From Henriciella marina DSM 19595 (GTDB taxonomy: Bacteria > Pseudomonadota > Alphaproteobacteria > Caulobacterales > Hyphomonadaceae), in the NCBI RefSeq assembly GCF_000376805.1, contig NZ_AQXT01000002.1, positions 1 to 64,000 on the forward strand: a DNA stretch of 64,000 bases, read 5' to 3'. The notes under the pieces were generated by a model that was given only the letters and a program-made list of their open reading frames with translations, made no database searches and was not told the DNA's origin. The translations under genes and the position numbers were made by a program. How positions within the stretch are numbered: the stretch's first letter is position 1; each line of letters begins with the position of its first letter. Shown here in pieces: positions 1-9,180 of the stretch.

Positions 1-247
1 CAACAGACAACTCAGCCGCCGAAGCAACTTCGATGATACCGCCTAGGCCCTCGCGCCTTGCCGATTGCTCATGCGAAGCGGTCAGTGCCAGGACGATAAT
101 GGACCCTGAACATATGGTGATCAGACAGAGTGGTTCAAGACTTAATTTTTAAGAGATGGCTCCACCTGAGCGTTGGGGCTTAGTCGCAGCGTTCTACCGC
201 CCGTCATAGACGCCACGTCCACGTAAACGGCAGAATCTCACGATCAT
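1..247. other. Left-edge stretch with no supported gene
   Basis: I see no convincing coding region here. One plus-strand frame stays open from the window edge to a TAA at about 150, but its composition (scattered Cys, Arg, Ser, no motif) does not look like protein. It could only be the tail of a gene that starts outside the window. No hairpin or promoter stands out. Confidence 0.4.
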
Positions 248-347
248 CGTCATCCCGGTTTTCGCGGAGCGGAAGACCGGGACCCAGTTGGTCTGGCTTG
301 GTTGCGCTGGGTCCCGGATAAAGCCTGTCGGCTTTTCCGGGATGACG
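248..347. repeat. Nested intergenic palindromic repeat
   Basis: Two nested perfect inverted repeats are visible. The outer arms are CGTCATCCCGG (248-258) and CCGGGATGACG (337-347). The inner arms are CCGGGACCCAG (277-287) and CTGGGTCCCGG (307-317). The unit resembles intergenic palindromic elements that occur in many copies in alphaproteobacterial genomes; that comparison is from memory. It lies downstream of the minus-strand kinase gene, where a transcript would form a long stable hairpin. Confidence 0.7.
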
Positions 348-458
348 GGGTCGGGTTTTGTGGTGGGGATTGCGGGTGGTGCTCTCCCTCGGGCGGGGCT
401 CTTGCGCATCACTGCTACGGACGCGTGCTTTGCTGAAGTTGCTCCCCCTCACCCCTAG

Positions 459-480
459 CCCCTCTCCCAAAGGAGAGGGG
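459..480. repeat. Short palindrome, CCCCTCTCC hairpin
   Basis: Perfect 9-bp inverted repeat: CCCCTCTCC at 459-467, a CAAA loop, and GGAGAGGGG at 472-480. It sits about 30 bp beyond the stop codon of the minus-strand kinase gene. There is no clean T-run on either side, so it is either a dispersed repeat of the CCCTCACCCC...CCTCTCC type or a weak terminator for the operon that ends at 512. Confidence 0.55.
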
Positions 481-511
481 AATTCGTTCGCGCGTACTTC
501 AAGGCGGGGCC

Positions 512-1300
512 TCAGATTACCGTCCGGTCTTCGCGCACCCTGATCGTTTCTCCGGGGCGCCGCTTTCCTGCCAGAAGCCGGCGGGTGAGGCGTTCATAGT
601 GCTGGATGAAGCGTTCGACCCAGCGCGTTTCCGCGTCGGTCAACGTCCCCGACGGTCTGCCGAGATTGCCGGCTTCCTGTTGAAGGCGCCAGCCCAGGAC
701 CGTCTCGAAGCCGGGCGCGTCGAGGTGGATGAAACGATCCGCCATGTCCCAGAGGGCGGCGTAAGGCCCGGCGAGCTGGGCTTCCTGATGGCGCCGCCAG
801 TCGCCAGCCGTGTCTTCGGCCTCGACGGCGTTTAGCGGCGCATCCGATGGGGCGGCGGGATCAGGCGCCACGCCCATAAGCCAGCCTTCGAGGATTATGA
901 GGCGGGGGCGATCTTCGAGCGTGAGGCGGCGCGGGCCTGGGGCGCGGTCGTCATCGCGTTTGGAAAAGTGGGGGAGGGTGAGCTCTGTGCCCGGCTGTGC
1001 GGTCTTGAGCGCGGTGAGCGTGTCGATGAGAAGGGGCACGTCATGCGTGCCGGGCGCGCCGCGCGTTGCAAATAGGGGGTGGATGTCGTCGGCGAGGCGC
1101 TGGCGGTCTGCCTTGGGCAGGTAGAAGTCGTCTATGCCAAGGCCAATGGCGCGGGGGCCGAGGGCCTGAAGCGCGGACTGGAGCGCCGTCGATTTGCCGA
1201 TGCCCTGCGCGCCGGAGATGAAGATGATGGCAGTGGCATTGCTGTGCTGACCGGCTTCGGCCTCAAGGAGAGGGAGAAGGGCCTCAGCCAGGCTGGTCAT
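512..1300 (-). CDS. P-loop kinase, glycerate 3-kinase/Tda10-like
   Basis: This 262-residue protein has a Walker A motif GAQGIGKST at residues 30-38, followed by a typical small-molecule kinase segment (GLGIDDFYLPKADR). Later come the hydrophobic strand LIILEGWLMG and the pair GPYAALWDMAD / FIHLDAPGF. This order matches the plant and fungal D-glycerate 3-kinase/Tda10 group within the uridine kinase-like superfamily. The substrate cannot be read from sequence; glycerate is a guess from the family. It is the last gene of the minus-strand MoxR operon and starts 7 nt after the stop of the VWA protein, so it is probably co-transcribed. The ATG at 1300 has only a distant GAGGGG upstream, consistent with translational coupling. 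Confidence 0.75.
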   Translation of the reverse strand: MTSLAEALLPLLEAEAGQHSNATAIIFISGAQGIGKSTALQSALQALGPRAIGLGIDDFYLPKADRQRLADDIHPLFATRGAPGTHDVPLLIDTLTALKTAQPGTELTLPHFSKRDDDRAPGPRRLTLEDRPRLIILEGWLMGVAPDPAAPSDAPLNAVEAEDTAGDWRRHQEAQLAGPYAALWDMADRFIHLDAPGFETVLGWRLQQEAGNLGRPSGTLTDAETRWVERFIQHYERLTRRLLAGKRRPGETIRVREDRTVI

Positions 1301-1307
1301 GGCGGAT

Positions 1308-3347
1308 TTATTGCCCCTCGCGGCGCCAGGCGAGGATGAGGAAGGCGAGGATGAGGATGACGGCGAGGAGGCCGGGGAGGAGCGGGACCGAGGTGGAGCT
1401 GCGGACGGCGTAGGCGCCGCGCTCGCGCAGGCCGAACCAGCCTGCGCCCGCCGCGTTGGCGCTCGCGCTTACGCGGCGCAGGTCCGGGAGGGCCGCGCCG
1501 GGGCGAGTGAGGTCATAGATGCCGCCGCCGGTGGCCTCCGAGACCGGGCGAAGCACGTCGCCGGTCGCTTCGAGGGAGGCGTATTCCTTTGGATTGGCGG
1601 GGCCGTTCAAGGCCACCGCTTCGAGGCCACCGGATGTGGCGCGGAAGAGGCCGAGCTGGTCGATGGGAAGCTCTGCGGTGAACTCACCGGGGCCAGTCTC
1701 TGTCCAGCGGGGGTTGAGGGTTTCGCCGTCCGGGGTTTCGACGCTTAAGGTAGGGGCGGTGTCAGAGAGGGTGCGCAGGCGGGCGCGCATCGTGTCGCCC
1801 TGGGCTTCGAGCAGGAGCTGGCGCTCTTCAAGTTCAGGCTCTTTCATCAGCCAGTGGACGGTGCGGCGGATGAGTTCGGCGAAGGGGCCGCCGCCATCAT
1901 AGCCGCGCGCCCAGAGCCAGATCTGGCCTGAGAGGATCTGCGCGACACGGCCGTCTCCGACGCGGTCGACAACCAGCAGCGGGTCATCATTCTGCGCGGT
2001 CATCAGGACATCTCCGACCTCTGGCACGGCCTCGATATAGCGGACCCAGTCGCCCCAGGACTGGTCTGGCAGGGATTGGGTAATGGTGTGGCGGCGGCCG
2101 GTTTCGGAGAGTTGCGGCGTGAATTTGCCGACTTTTATGGTGCCGGTGGGGAGCGCTGGCAGGACGCCGGCCAGAGGGGTGTTGGCAAGGCTGGCAGGGC
2201 CTGCGAAGTCTTCACCCGCCGCAATCAGGAGTGCGCCGCCTTCGGCCACATAGCGGGCCATATTGGCAAGATAGCTCATCGTGATGACGGTGCGCCGTTC
2301 ATATTGGTCGAAGATGATGAGGTCGAATTCCTTCAGCTTGTCTTCGAAAAGCTCATCGGTCGGGAAGGCAATAAGTGCCATTTCCTCAAGCGGGGTGACG
2401 TCCTGCTTGTAGGGCGGGCGGAGGATGGTGAAGTGGACGAGATCGACCGACGGGTCTGATTTCAACAAGTCGCGCCAGACACGGCCTGCGGCGTTCGGCT
2501 TGCCGGTGATGAGAAGGACGCGGAGGCGGTCTCGCACGCCTGAGAGGGTGGAGGCGGTGCGGTTATTGGCGAGGGTCAGTTCCTGCTCGCCTGCCGGGGT
2601 CTCGACGACGACGATATTGTCACCGCGCCGCTCAATCTCGATGGGGAGCGGCGTGTCCGTGCCGGTCTGGACGGTGATCTGGCGGGTCTCGCCGCCATTC
2701 ATGGAATAGGTGACGGTGGCCTGTGGGCTGACCGGGTCATCCACGCGCACGACGAAGGCGGCTTCTTCGCCGACAATGCCGAAATCGGGGGCGCGAACCA
2801 GGGATATGCGCCGGTCGCCGCTTTCGGGGTCACCCGTGATGAGGCTGTGGATCGGGCCGAGGGCTTCAAGACGCGAGAGGTCCTCTGGCACGTCATGGAC
2901 CTGGCCGTCGGTGACGAGGACCGCCCCGGCGATCCGGTCGCGCGGGACGTCAGCCATCAGGCCTTCAAGGGCGGCGATGAGATTGGTGCCGTCGGCGCTG
3001 GAATTGGTCTCAATGAGCCGGACTTCCAGCGAGGTATCGGCGTCCATGTCGGCGCGCAGCTTTTCGAGGGCGGCGTCGGCGATGGCTTTGCGTTCGCCAA
3101 AGCTCATACTCTCGGAGCGGTCGACGATGATGGCGGCGACCGAGGGCAGCGGGTCGCGTTCCTCTCGGACATAGGCGGGGTTGGCGAGGGCGGCGGCGAG
3201 CACGGTGAGGACGGCGGCCCGCATCAGCCAGGCGCGGCCACGCCAGTAGAGATAGGCGGCGTAGGCCAGCACGCAGAGCGCAAGCAGCGCCCACATGAGC
3301 GGCCAGCCCAGCAGCGGATCGAAACTTATGCGGCCTGCTTCGGTCAT
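1308..3347 (-). CDS. Membrane-anchored VWA-domain protein of MoxR operon
   Basis: A 679-residue protein. An N-terminal membrane segment pair (around residues 13-50, with PLMWALLALCVLAYAAYLYW) is followed by a von Willebrand A-like domain that keeps the metal-binding DxSxS pattern (VDRSESMS) and the later LVTDGQVHD strand. The middle resembles a glutamine amidotransferase-like fold seen in such proteins (LIIFDQYERR, GGALLIAAGEDF). A single C-terminal helix (LLPGLLAVILILAFLILAW) ends it. The start ATG overlaps the stop of the upstream gene (ATGA), so translation is coupled. By analogy with MoxR-associated VWA proteins it may act as an envelope metal-dependent adaptor or chaperone partner. No client is apparent. 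Confidence 0.75.
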   Translation of the reverse strand: MTEAGRISFDPLLGWPLMWALLALCVLAYAAYLYWRGRAWLMRAAVLTVLAAALANPAYVREERDPLPSVAAIIVDRSESMSFGERKAIADAALEKLRADMDADTSLEVRLIETNSSADGTNLIAALEGLMADVPRDRIAGAVLVTDGQVHDVPEDLSRLEALGPIHSLITGDPESGDRRISLVRAPDFGIVGEEAAFVVRVDDPVSPQATVTYSMNGGETRQITVQTGTDTPLPIEIERRGDNIVVVETPAGEQELTLANNRTASTLSGVRDRLRVLLITGKPNAAGRVWRDLLKSDPSVDLVHFTILRPPYKQDVTPLEEMALIAFPTDELFEDKLKEFDLIIFDQYERRTVITMSYLANMARYVAEGGALLIAAGEDFAGPASLANTPLAGVLPALPTGTIKVGKFTPQLSETGRRHTITQSLPDQSWGDWVRYIEAVPEVGDVLMTAQNDDPLLVVDRVGDGRVAQILSGQIWLWARGYDGGGPFAELIRRTVHWLMKEPELEERQLLLEAQGDTMRARLRTLSDTAPTLSVETPDGETLNPRWTETGPGEFTAELPIDQLGLFRATSGGLEAVALNGPANPKEYASLEATGDVLRPVSEATGGGIYDLTRPGAALPDLRRVSASANAAGAGWFGLRERGAYAVRSSTSVPLLPGLLAVILILAFLILAWRREGQ

Positions 3348-6220
3348 TCGGGCTGTTGCTCCTGTCTGCGCAGGATCTCTTCAAGGTCGATCTCGCCGGG
3401 CGCGCCGACTGGGGGGGCGGTCTCGCCATCCTCGCCTTCGCCGAGGCGTTCGAGGAGGGCCGGGATGTGGACCTGGTCTTCCTTATAGTTGCCGGTCAGC
3501 ACGTACATGATGAGGTTCACGCCAAAGCGGCGCGCCATTTCGCGTTGTTCGTCGCCGCCATCGACGCTGAGCAGGGGGCGACCATTGTCGTCGATGGCCC
3601 ATGCGGCGAGGTAGTCGGCATCGCCGATGATGAGGCCGGAGACGCCGTCGCCGCGCCGTGTGGCCTGTTCGCCGACACCGGAGGATTCGATCCAGAGCTG
3701 GCGGTCCTGATAGCGGCCGGGAAAGCCGTCGATCAGGTAGAAGCTGCGGGTCATGACATGGTCCTGCGGCACCGGCTGCAGCGGCGGGGTGTCGAGGCCG
3801 GGCAGGACGCGGTCGAGGTCGGCAAAGCTGTTGGTGCCTGCGACGCTGCCGCCGCGTCGGGTATCGATGAAGAGCGCGCCGCCATTGCGGAGGTAGACGT
3901 TGAGGCGCTCAACCGCGCGGGAGCTGAGCGGTTCGGCGTTGTCCGGCAGGCCGATGACGATCATCGGATAGACGTCCAGCGCGTCGGTTTCCGGATCGAC
4001 GGCGTGTGGTTCTGCCGGTTCAACGGAGGTGCGGCGGAAGAGAACAAGCGAGAGACCGCGCAAGCCTGCGCGCGTGGTGCGGTCGACCGTGGCGTCGCCG
4101 GTCTCGATATAGGCGAGGCGCATTTCCAGCAGCGCTTCCATCGCCTTGTCGATCTCGCCTGTCTGTTCGATTTCGGTGCCATAGCCGGGCGAGACGCCGT
4201 AGCTGTAGAGGTTTGGCCGCATGTCATCGAACTGGCGGGCTTCGGCTGGCCTGTCGGCCATCGGAATGAGGGTGAAGGCCCCAAGCGCGATAAGGGCGGC
4301 GTGTGCCCCGCGCCGCAGGACCGGCAGGCGCCCGGCGATGGCGAGCGCGATGATGAGGTCGAGCGCGATCAGGAGACCAGCAAACCCGAGAAGCAAGCCG
4401 CCAAGGCGCACCGTCTGGGCCTGTGCATCGCCCAACAGCTCTGTGCCAGCGGGCCAGGTGGTGACGAGGGCAGGGATGCCGCCGGCAGCGGTATTGACGG
4501 CGCGCGTGCCAGCCGGGCCGCGATAGAGACCGGGCGGGTTTGCTTCTGACGGGACAAGACCGCCAAAGTCGGCGGCAGCGATGGGCGAAGCGTTCGGGCC
4601 GGGGCTGACGAGCTGGCCGTAGCCATTGACCACAACCTCTGGCGTATAGGTGCCTTCGGCGTCCTCAGCGGTTTCACCGCGGCCCGCGGCGATGGCGCGC
4701 CGGAGCATTTCAACGAAGGTGCCTGAGTAGGGGAGGTCGGACCAGTCGGGCCCGGCGGTCACGTGAAAGAGGACGATCGTGCCCTGTCCGCGGCTGGCGC
4801 CCGTGACGAGCGGTGAGCCGTCCTGCAGCCGCGCCCATGTCCGGCTGGTGAGCTCTGGGTCAGGACGGGCGAGAACCTGTTGCCGGATCTTGATGTCGGC
4901 AGGGGCCGCGAGGCCCGCGAAAGGAGAGGTTTCGGGATAGCTGCCAATGCTTTGCGGCTCTTCCCAGGTGAGCGCCCCGCCAATCGCGCGCGAGGAGCGG
5001 CGAAGCGGTGTCGGCACGAGGCTGTCGGCCTGCGCGGCAAGCCGTGGGCCTGCAAACCGGATGAGCGCGCCGCCATCTTCGACCCATGCGGTCATGCGCT
5101 CTTCAAGATCAGGGGCGAGCTGGCCAATATCGGTCATGATGATGGCGTCGGGGTTAGCGGCGACCAGCTCTTCAATCGACCCGTCAGTGATATGGGCAAA
5201 GGGTTCGAGCGCCTGGCGGACATAGTGCATGTCCGAGAGAAGCGGCTGGGCGGTCGCATCGCCGGAGACAAGACCGACGCGCCGCGAGCGGGCAGACGAG
5301 TCCCAAAGCCAGAGACTGCCTGCGCCCTGCTCGCCTGTGATGGCAAACCGCTCGACCCGGGCAAGAGCGGCGGCAGGCACATCGAAGCGGGCCGTGGCAG
5401 TGGTCTCGCCGACGGCAAATTCGGCTTCGGCGGTGGCAAGAGCTGCGCCGTCCAGTGTGAGGGCGGAGACGTAGGTCTGCGCCGCGTCGCCTGTGTTGAC
5501 GCGGTGAAGGGTGAGCGCGGCGCCATCAGCCTGCGAGACAAGGCCGCTGATGGCAAACGGGCCGCGCGGCGGGGCCGCGTAAACGCTGAGCGGGGCACGG
5601 GCCGCAAGCGCGTCTGCAAAGTCGCTAGCCGACTGGGGGTGGAGCCCGTCGCTGACCCAGAGGATACGGCCCGGCTGGATGCCGGACGCGTCGAGACGCT
5701 CTAGCGCATCTTCGCGGTCGACGCCCCACGACACAGGATCAAGGGAATCGAGCCGTGCCGAGAGATCGGTTCGGGTCAGCCGTTCGCCCGGGTCCGTATT
5801 GAGGCTGCGCGGCGCGGTCAAAAGGATGTGGCCCGCCGTGTCGCGGCCTGCGCCGTTTAGCGCGGCGGAGGCGGCAGACCGCATCTCGCTCCATCGCGGT
5901 GTGCTGGTCCAGCCATTGTCCATCACGACGAGAACAGGACCGCTGGCTTCGCCTGTTGCCTGCGCGCCCGGCGCGTAGATTGGTTTGGCGAGGCCGATGA
6001 TTGCGGCAGCGGCGGCCAGTATCCGGATAAGCAGGATCCACCAGGGGGTGCGTGCCGGGGTCTCGTCCTGCGGTTCGACATCGTCGAGCAGGCGCAGCGA
6101 TGGCAGGGCGGCCTCCTGCGGGGCAGGCGGCGTGGCGCGCAGGATGTACCAGATCACCGGCAGCGCGATGAGGCCGAGCAGCGCGAGCGGGGCCCCCAGA
6201 AGGAATGGTCCGAGCGTCAT
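3344..6220 (-). CDS. BatA-like / DUF4159 two-domain membrane protein
   Basis: A 958-residue protein. The N-terminus has two membrane helices typical of BatA-type proteins (residues about 5-28 and 60-80). A VWA-like domain follows whose metal site is degraded: VMDNGWTS stands where DxSxS is expected. After a central helix region (LLLGFAGLLIALDLIIALAI) the C-terminal third is a DUF4159 domain, with FDDMRPNLYSYGVSPGYG and the GGALFIDTRRGG strand. It overlaps the genes on both sides by 4 nt (ATGA), in the order DUF58, this gene, VWA protein. Such clusters are widespread in alphaproteobacteria, but the function is not established. The broken metal site suggests a structural rather than metal-binding role. 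Confidence 0.8.
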   Translation of the reverse strand: MTLGPFLLGAPLALLGLIALPVIWYILRATPPAPQEAALPSLRLLDDVEPQDETPARTPWWILLIRILAAAAAIIGLAKPIYAPGAQATGEASGPVLVVMDNGWTSTPRWSEMRSAASAALNGAGRDTAGHILLTAPRSLNTDPGERLTRTDLSARLDSLDPVSWGVDREDALERLDASGIQPGRILWVSDGLHPQSASDFADALAARAPLSVYAAPPRGPFAISGLVSQADGAALTLHRVNTGDAAQTYVSALTLDGAALATAEAEFAVGETTATARFDVPAAALARVERFAITGEQGAGSLWLWDSSARSRRVGLVSGDATAQPLLSDMHYVRQALEPFAHITDGSIEELVAANPDAIIMTDIGQLAPDLEERMTAWVEDGGALIRFAGPRLAAQADSLVPTPLRRSSRAIGGALTWEEPQSIGSYPETSPFAGLAAPADIKIRQQVLARPDPELTSRTWARLQDGSPLVTGASRGQGTIVLFHVTAGPDWSDLPYSGTFVEMLRRAIAAGRGETAEDAEGTYTPEVVVNGYGQLVSPGPNASPIAAADFGGLVPSEANPPGLYRGPAGTRAVNTAAGGIPALVTTWPAGTELLGDAQAQTVRLGGLLLGFAGLLIALDLIIALAIAGRLPVLRRGAHAALIALGAFTLIPMADRPAEARQFDDMRPNLYSYGVSPGYGTEIEQTGEIDKAMEALLEMRLAYIETGDATVDRTTRAGLRGLSLVLFRRTSVEPAEPHAVDPETDALDVYPMIVIGLPDNAEPLSSRAVERLNVYLRNGGALFIDTRRGGSVAGTNSFADLDRVLPGLDTPPLQPVPQDHVMTRSFYLIDGFPGRYQDRQLWIESSGVGEQATRRGDGVSGLIIGDADYLAAWAIDDNGRPLLSVDGGDEQREMARRFGVNLIMYVLTGNYKEDQVHIPALLERLGEGEDGETAPPVGAPGEIDLEEILRRQEQQPE

Positions 6221-7080
6221 AGCCGCGCCCCGAAGGTCTCGAAGGCCTGCTTCAGCGCGCCTGCGCCATGCAGGATGTCGTCGCCGGTCGAATGATGGAC
6301 ATGCTGCCAGCCAAAGCTGATCGCGAGCTGTTCGATGGCCGCGGCGTGCGCCCTGAACCGTTCCAGATAGGTCTCTCGGATGGTCTCGGCGCGGCCGAAT
6401 ATGCGAAAGAGGGGCGCCCCCGGACGGCTGAAACGGACGCGGCCTTTCCAGGGAAAACTCTCTTCCACCGGATCACTGATGGAGATGAGGACGCCTTCCT
6501 TTGAGGCCCGCGCCAGAGGCGCCAGCCGGTCGCGCCAGATATCTATCGGATCGTAAAAGTCGCTGGCGATGGCGAAGATGGCGCGGGCACGTGGCGGCGG
6601 CGGAAACTGCGCGTTGCCGGAATTGAGCAAGTCTTCGCCAAGCTTGTCTGCCGACGCCTTGCCGAAGCTTGGCTTTCGGCCACTGCCAAGGACGCCGATG
6701 CGTTCGCCACCTTTCGACAGCATCAAGCCGTTTGCCAGCATCAGGATGCGGGCGGTGTCAGCCTTGGTGCGCCGACCGCCGTCGCCGCTCCAGTCAAAGC
6801 CTGCATGCGGATCGCACCAGAAGAGGATTGTCCGGGCGGTCTCAAGTTCGGTCTCGCGGACATAGATATCGTCGCCGCGGGCAGACCGGCGCCAGTCGAT
6901 CCGCTGGGCGGTGTCTTCCTGCGAATAGTGCCGGTACTGCCAGAACTGCTCGCCTGTGCCTGCACGTTTGCGCCCGGCTGCGCCAAGGTGTGCGGCGTCT
7001 GCGGCGCGTGCCTTGAGGCTCAGGCCCGGCACGGCGCGCACGATGTCTTCAGCCTCTGCCCTCAGCGCCTCAAGATCCAT
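6217..7080 (-). CDS. DUF58 domain-containing protein
   Basis: I place the start at the ATG at 7080 (287 residues, beginning MDLEALRAEAED). GAGGTG lies 7 nt upstream, and in-frame ATGs farther upstream lie deeper inside the neighbouring lipoprotein gene. The DUF58 signature is clear: QYRHYSQEDTAQRIDWRRSA, then VRETELETART. The rest resembles a VWA-like fold (LFWCDPHAGFDWSGD; FAIASDFYDP). It overlaps the lipoprotein gene by 11 nt upstream and the DUF4159 gene by 4 nt downstream. DUF58 proteins are the usual partners of MoxR ATPases and are thought to help assemble or activate envelope complexes. No membrane helix is visible, unlike many longer DUF58 proteins. Confidence 0.88.
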   Translation of the reverse strand: MDLEALRAEAEDIVRAVPGLSLKARAADAAHLGAAGRKRAGTGEQFWQYRHYSQEDTAQRIDWRRSARGDDIYVRETELETARTILFWCDPHAGFDWSGDGGRRTKADTARILMLANGLMLSKGGERIGVLGSGRKPSFGKASADKLGEDLLNSGNAQFPPPPRARAIFAIASDFYDPIDIWRDRLAPLARASKEGVLISISDPVEESFPWKGRVRFSRPGAPLFRIFGRAETIRETYLERFRAHAAAIEQLAISFGWQHVHHSTGDDILHGAGALKQAFETFGARL

Positions 7081-7528
7081 CGGTGGACACCTCATCGGCG
7101 CAGTCGAGCGCGGCATCGAACTTGGTGCGCCATGCCATTGGCGTGCCTGAGGCGTCAGTGCGCTCGCTCAACCGGTCCTGCTCACTGAGGCCAGCCTCGG
7201 CTTCAACGCCGCGCAGAAAGCTCTGGGCCTCGGACGTTTCATCTTCGATGCTGCCAGCCGAGAGGCCGACGCCTTCGCGGTTGGACCAGGCGTAGAGGAC
7301 GCGGACGGCCGCGGTATCGAGCTCTGCCTGGACAAGCCGGCGATCTGAGGCGCTAAGGCCTGTGCCGCTGACCTCCATGGCGAGATCTGCGCGCTGGATG
7401 GTGCGGTAACAGTCAGCGAGCTCGTCGCCTGATGGCGGACCGGGGTCACGCTCACAAGCCGCTAGCGCGGCCACAGCCAGCGTCAGGCCTGCGGCCAGTC
7501 GGCAAAGTTGTGGCGTGGCAGCCTGCAT
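7070..7528 (-). CDS. Small predicted lipoprotein of MoxR operon
   Basis: A 152-residue protein with a signal sequence ending in a lipobox (VAALAAC, Cys near residue 24), so it is probably an inner- or outer-membrane lipoprotein of about 128 mature residues. I recognise no domain. The mature part contains two further Cys (in DELADCYRT and ALDCADE) that could form a disulfide. Only 1 nt separates the MoxR stop codon from the ATG at 7528, and the 3' end overlaps the DUF58 gene by 11 nt, so it belongs to the operon. It may be an accessory factor for the envelope complex that MoxR and the VWA proteins act on; that is inference from position only. Confidence 0.7.
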   Translation of the reverse strand: MQAATPQLCRLAAGLTLAVAALAACERDPGPPSGDELADCYRTIQRADLAMEVSGTGLSASDRRLVQAELDTAAVRVLYAWSNREGVGLSAGSIEDETSEAQSFLRGVEAEAGLSEQDRLSERTDASGTPMAWRTKFDAALDCADEVSTDGS

Positions 7529-7529
7529 A

Positions 7530-8519
7530 TCAGCCTGTCGATTTTGCGAGGTCGTCGATCAGCTCGCGCATGGTCGGGGCCTGACCGGTCGGATCATAGC
7601 GCATGGCCATACGGTGCCCGAGGCAGGGTTCGGCGAGCGCTTCGACATCTTCCAGCGATGGCGCGAGACGACCGCGAAGCAAGGCGCGGGACCGGCAGGC
7701 CAGCATAAGCGCCTGACCGGCGCGCGGGCTTGGGCCCCAGTCAACGAAGCGTTTGACACGCTCGTCCGAAGTCTGTTCAGGCCGGGCTTCCCGCACGGTG
7801 GCGAGGATGGCGGCGAGGACTTTTTCGCCGACGGGCATCTGGCGGACGATGCGCTGAAGCGCCTGAAGCTGTTCGCCGTCGATGGCCGGGGAGACGACCG
7901 CGTCCGAAAGCCCCGTCGTTTCGACGAGGATCTGGCGCTCGGTGTCGAGATCTGGATAGGTGACGTCGATTTTCAGAAGGAAGCGGTCAAGCTGGGCCTC
8001 TGGAAGGGGGTAGGTGCCTTCCTGCTCGATCGGGTTCTGGGTGGCCAGCACATGGAAAGGGGCAGGCAGGTCATGGCGGACGCCGGCCACTGTGACGTGG
8101 CGTTCCTGCATGGCCTGAAGAAGCGCAGACTGGGTACGCGGCGAAGCGCGGTTGATCTCGTCTGCCATCAGAAGCTGGGTAAAGATCGGGCCCTTGATGA
8201 AGCGGAAGCTGCGCTCACCGCTGGCGCCTTCGTCGAGCACTTCAGAGCCGAGAATGTCTGATGGCATCAGGTCTGGCGTGAACTGGATACGCTGCGAGTT
8301 GATGCCAAGGGCGGTGCCCATGGCTTCGACAAGGCGGGTCTTTGCAAGACCGGGCGCGCCGATCAGCAGCGCATGGCCGCCTGCCAGAATGGCCGACAGG
8401 GCAAGTTCGATCACGCGGTCCTGGCCGAAGACGGCTTTCGCGATCTCGGCTTTGACCTTTTCCAGCGTTTCGCCAGCGGCTTCTGCCTCTTGTACAACCG
8501 CGTCATTATCGTCTGCCAT
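7530..8519 (-). CDS. moxR: MoxR-family AAA+ ATPase
   Basis: The start is taken at the ATG at 8519 (329 residues), which has GGAG five nt upstream; the frame is open farther upstream but without a ribosome site. Walker A is GAPGLAKT at residues 54-61 and Walker B is LLMADEINRA near residue 117. The family-typical FKTQNP-like segment reads ATQNPIEQEGTYPLPEAQLD, with the sensor arginine in LDRFLL. MoxR ATPases act as chaperones for metal insertion or complex assembly together with VWA and DUF58 proteins. This gene heads the minus-strand operon that runs to the kinase at 512, and it is divergent from the DUF1285 gene at 8569. Confidence 0.92.
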   Translation of the reverse strand: MADDNDAVVQEAEAAGETLEKVKAEIAKAVFGQDRVIELALSAILAGGHALLIGAPGLAKTRLVEAMGTALGINSQRIQFTPDLMPSDILGSEVLDEGASGERSFRFIKGPIFTQLLMADEINRASPRTQSALLQAMQERHVTVAGVRHDLPAPFHVLATQNPIEQEGTYPLPEAQLDRFLLKIDVTYPDLDTERQILVETTGLSDAVVSPAIDGEQLQALQRIVRQMPVGEKVLAAILATVREARPEQTSDERVKRFVDWGPSPRAGQALMLACRSRALLRGRLAPSLEDVEALAEPCLGHRMAMRYDPTGQAPTMRELIDDLAKSTG

Positions 8520-8568
8520 GAGGTCTCCGTCTTTGCTCCGGGCTAGTTCAGACCTACGTCTAGGCAGA

Positions 8569-9174
8569 ATGATGGCGGAGCGCGACGTGAAATCCAATGA
8601 AAACACTGCAATCAGCTTGAACGACCTGCTGAAAGTCATCGCACCGGACCCGAGCGGGCAAAAACTGCCCCCTGTTGAGAGCTGGTCGCCGGAGCGGTCT
8701 GTCGATATCGACATGGAAATCAGGGCCGATGGCAGCTGGTGGCATGAAGGCGGGCGAGTCAATCGCCAGAAGCTCGTGAAGCTGTTTTCGACGATCCTGC
8801 GCAAGGACGAAGACGGCTCGCACTGGCTGGTGACGCCTTACGAAAAGGTTGTCGTCCATGTGTCCGATGCGGCATTCATTGCGACCCGTGTCGACCGGGC
8901 AGGCGAAGCGGGCGAGGACCAGTCGCTGGCCTTTGTGACCAATGTTGGCGATGTGGTTGTTGCGGGCGCTGACAATCCGTTGCGGATCGAGACAGACCCG
9001 GAGACGCTTGAGCCGTCGCCCTATCTGCTGGTGCGCGGGCGGCTTGAAGCGAAACTGTCGCGTCCGGTCTTTTATGAGCTTGCGGCCATGGCGGTGCCTT
9101 CGCCTGATGATGCTGGCCGGCTTGGCGTCTGGTCGGATGGTGTGTTCTTCGACATCGGTCCGGCGCAGGACTGA
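8569..9174 (+). CDS. DUF1285 family protein
   Basis: About 200 residues matching the DUF1285 pattern: an N-terminal segment with IRADGSWWHEGGRVNRQKL, then LFSTILRKDEDG and WLVTPYEKVVVHVSDAAF, and a C-terminal sheet region ending DIGPAQD. The function of the family is unknown. No signal peptide or membrane segment is visible, so it is probably cytoplasmic. The start is uncertain: ATGs at 8569 and 8572 have weak upstream sites, while a GTG at 8587 has GGAG six nt before it. It shares a 49-bp divergent upstream region with moxR. The stop is 6 nt before the Nudix gene, with which it probably forms an operon. Confidence 0.85.
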   Translation: MMAERDVKSNENTAISLNDLLKVIAPDPSGQKLPPVESWSPERSVDIDMEIRADGSWWHEGGRVNRQKLVKLFSTILRKDEDGSHWLVTPYEKVVVHVSDAAFIATRVDRAGEAGEDQSLAFVTNVGDVVVAGADNPLRIETDPETLEPSPYLLVRGRLEAKLSRPVFYELAAMAVPSPDDAGRLGVWSDGVFFDIGPAQD

Positions 9175-9180
9175 CGGAAT

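Noticed and set aside
204..470. Minus-strand frames in the left intergenic region
   Set aside because: They run through the palindromic repeats, contain no motif and have no ribosome site.
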